Shown piece after piece: positions 63,316-64,000 of a stretch of DNA of 64,000 nucleotides. The notes beneath the pieces were generated by a model that searched no databases, had not been told where the DNA came from, and was given only the letters and a program-made list of their open reading frames with translations. The translations under genes and the position numbers were made by a program. Position 1 is the stretch's first letter, and each line of letters begins with the position of its first letter. Origin of the DNA: Haloprofundus marisrubri (lineage in GTDB: Archaea > Halobacteriota > Halobacteria > Halobacteriales > Haloferacaceae); contig NZ_LOPU01000029.1 in NCBI RefSeq assembly GCF_001469955.1, positions 124,001 to 188,000 on the forward strand, given 5' to 3'.

Positions 63316-63420
63316 GAACCCACACACAGTTCGGAATCCCGGACCCGCACACAGTCCGGAAAATCGGACACCCGCACACAGTCCGGAAAATCGGACACCC
63401 GCACCCAGCGTTCGGCATTC
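63316..63420. repeat. 25-28-bp tandem repeat, four copies, upstream of pdaD
   Basis: Four head-to-tail units (63316-63340, 63341-63365, 63366-63392, 63393-63420). Units 2 and 3 are nearly identical: GGACACCCGCACACAGTCCG followed by GAAAATC, with unit 2 lacking two bases. Units 1 and 4 have several changes. The core TCCGGA is a small palindrome. On the minus strand the array would encode a Cys-rich repeat; I do not regard it as coding. Confidence 0.85.
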
Positions 63421-63478
63421 GGCACTCGCCGCACGCTGTTTTCGCAAGCGCTTACTTCTCGCCGTGTCGTTTTCCGAT

Positions 63479-63952
63479 ATGAGCACGATTCGCGTCGTGA
63501 GCGGCGTCGCCACGGGCCCGACGCCGATGTCGTCGTACGACGCCGCCCTCGCGGACGCCAACATCCACAACTACAACCTCGTCGCCGTCTCCTCTGTAGT
63601 TCCCACCGACGCCGACGTCGAGTTCGTCGGTACCGCGCCGGACCTCGGCCCCGCCGGCGAGCGTCTCACTGTCGTGGAAGCGCGGGCGACCACTGCCGGC
63701 CCGGGTCGCGTCTCCGCCGGACTCGGGTGGACGACCGGTCCCGGCCCGGGACTGTTCTACGAGGCCGCAGGCGAGACCGATGCCGAGACCGTCCGCGAAC
63801 GCGTGACGGCGGGCCTCGACGCCGGCCGCGACCTGCGCGAGTGGACGTTCACCGACGAACGGGTCGAAGTCGCCTCCACGGAAGCCGACGCCGGCGAATA
63901 CACGACGGCGCTCGTCGTGGCCGCCTACGGCGAGAGCGAACCGATTATATAA
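63479..63952 (+). CDS. pdaD: pyruvoyl-dependent arginine decarboxylase
   Basis: A 157-residue proenzyme that self-cleaves between two serines and turns the second into the pyruvoyl cofactor. The cleavage site is in NYNLVAVSSVVP (S38/S39), and VVSGVATGPTPMSSYDAALA precedes it; GLGWTTGPGPGLFYEAAG and EYTTALVVAAYGE complete the fold. It makes agmatine from arginine, needed for polyamines and for archaeal tRNA-Ile2 agmatidine. The ATG at 63479 is clear. It is separated from pan by two tandem-repeat tracts. Confidence 0.92.
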   Translation: MSTIRVVSGVATGPTPMSSYDAALADANIHNYNLVAVSSVVPTDADVEFVGTAPDLGPAGERLTVVEARATTAGPGRVSAGLGWTTGPGPGLFYEAAGETDAETVRERVTAGLDAGRDLREWTFTDERVEVASTEADAGEYTTALVVAAYGESEPII

Positions 63953-64000
63953 AATTGCTCATGCCGACGCTTTTTTAGCCGGATACCGCCTAACGAGGAC
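63953..64000. other. window end with T-run and TATA-like sequence
   Basis: TTATATAAAA overlaps the end of pdaD (63945-63954) and may be a promoter for a gene that starts beyond the window. A T-run (63970-63976) could terminate the pdaD transcript. No coding start is visible. Confidence 0.4.

Noticed and set aside
63316-63420. Short CRISPR array
   Set aside because: The units are directly adjacent with no spacers and are only 25-28 bp long with no cas genes.
62426-63434. Minus-strand ORFs encoding a Cys-rich repeat (CGCPIFRTV)
   Set aside because: The repeat is the result of the 25-28-bp DNA array and the rest of the frame is antisense to PAN; no similarity or promoter supports it.

Overview
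The window is a continuous piece of a haloarchaeal chromosome. Supporting signs are the high GC content, the very acidic predicted proteins, archaeal information-processing genes (S19e, a PDCD5-family protein, class I LysRS, a proteasome-activating nucleotidase, pyruvoyl arginine decarboxylase), bacterioopsin-activator (Bat) type regulators, haloarchaea-restricted small proteins, and promoters with an archaeal TATA box about 24-30 nt before the start codon, so that many transcripts look leaderless. Gene content resembles Haloferacaceae (Haloferax/Halogeometricum relatives); that placement is from memory of gene neighbourhoods, not from a search.

Layout. 1-7.7 kb: end of an ABC ATPase with a ModE-like regulator (tungstate/molybdate type), a DHDPS-superfamily aldolase, a TrkA-type protein, several membrane proteins, an MFS carrier and an acetyltransferase. 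7.8-15.9 kb: acyl-CoA ligase, soluble PAS histidine kinase, a pseudo-IMPase convergent with a pentapeptide-repeat membrane protein, tRNA-Thr(GGT), an enoyl-CoA hydratase and NAD synthetase. 15.9-16.4 kb: tRNA-Gly(CCC) surrounded by partial copies of itself. 16.4-22.2 kb: a conserved haloarchaeal protein, an Nmad3-like protein behind a zinc-ribbon membrane protein, a PQQ-type sugar dehydrogenase lipoprotein, a LbH acyltransferase, a small lipoprotein and a Tat-exported beta-propeller. 22.3-28.4 kb: a fructan/sucrose block with a GH68 levansucrase, a GH32 fructosidase carrying an extra N-terminal domain, an APH-fold kinase and an aldo/keto reductase. 28.5-36.3 kb: regulators, PitA (heme protein), FNT channel, PadR regulator, site-2 protease and a LURP-one protein. 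36.3-50 kb: housekeeping (LysRS-PyrH, MobB-MoaE, ThiL, S19e-PDCD5-PP-loop, HisRS, TruA), with hairpin-rich intergenic regions. 50-58.6 kb: M28 peptidase, PepF, a deiodinase-like redoxin divergent from a Bat-type regulator, and an isocitrate-lyase-superfamily plus CitE-like pair preceded by coupled small ORFs. 58.6-64 kb: Fe-ADH homologue, hydrolases, PAN and pyruvoyl arginine decarboxylase separated by two tandem-repeat tracts.

I see no CRISPR array, no transposase and no complete integrated element. The most unusual items are the tRNA-Gly locus with tRNA-fragment repeats, the hairpin array at 36.34-36.63 kb, the GATase-like/GH32 fusion beside a signal-less levansucrase, several proteins that keep a fold but have lost key residues (IMPase, Fe-ADH, ion-channel domain), and two small leader ORFs whose stop codons overlap the next start.
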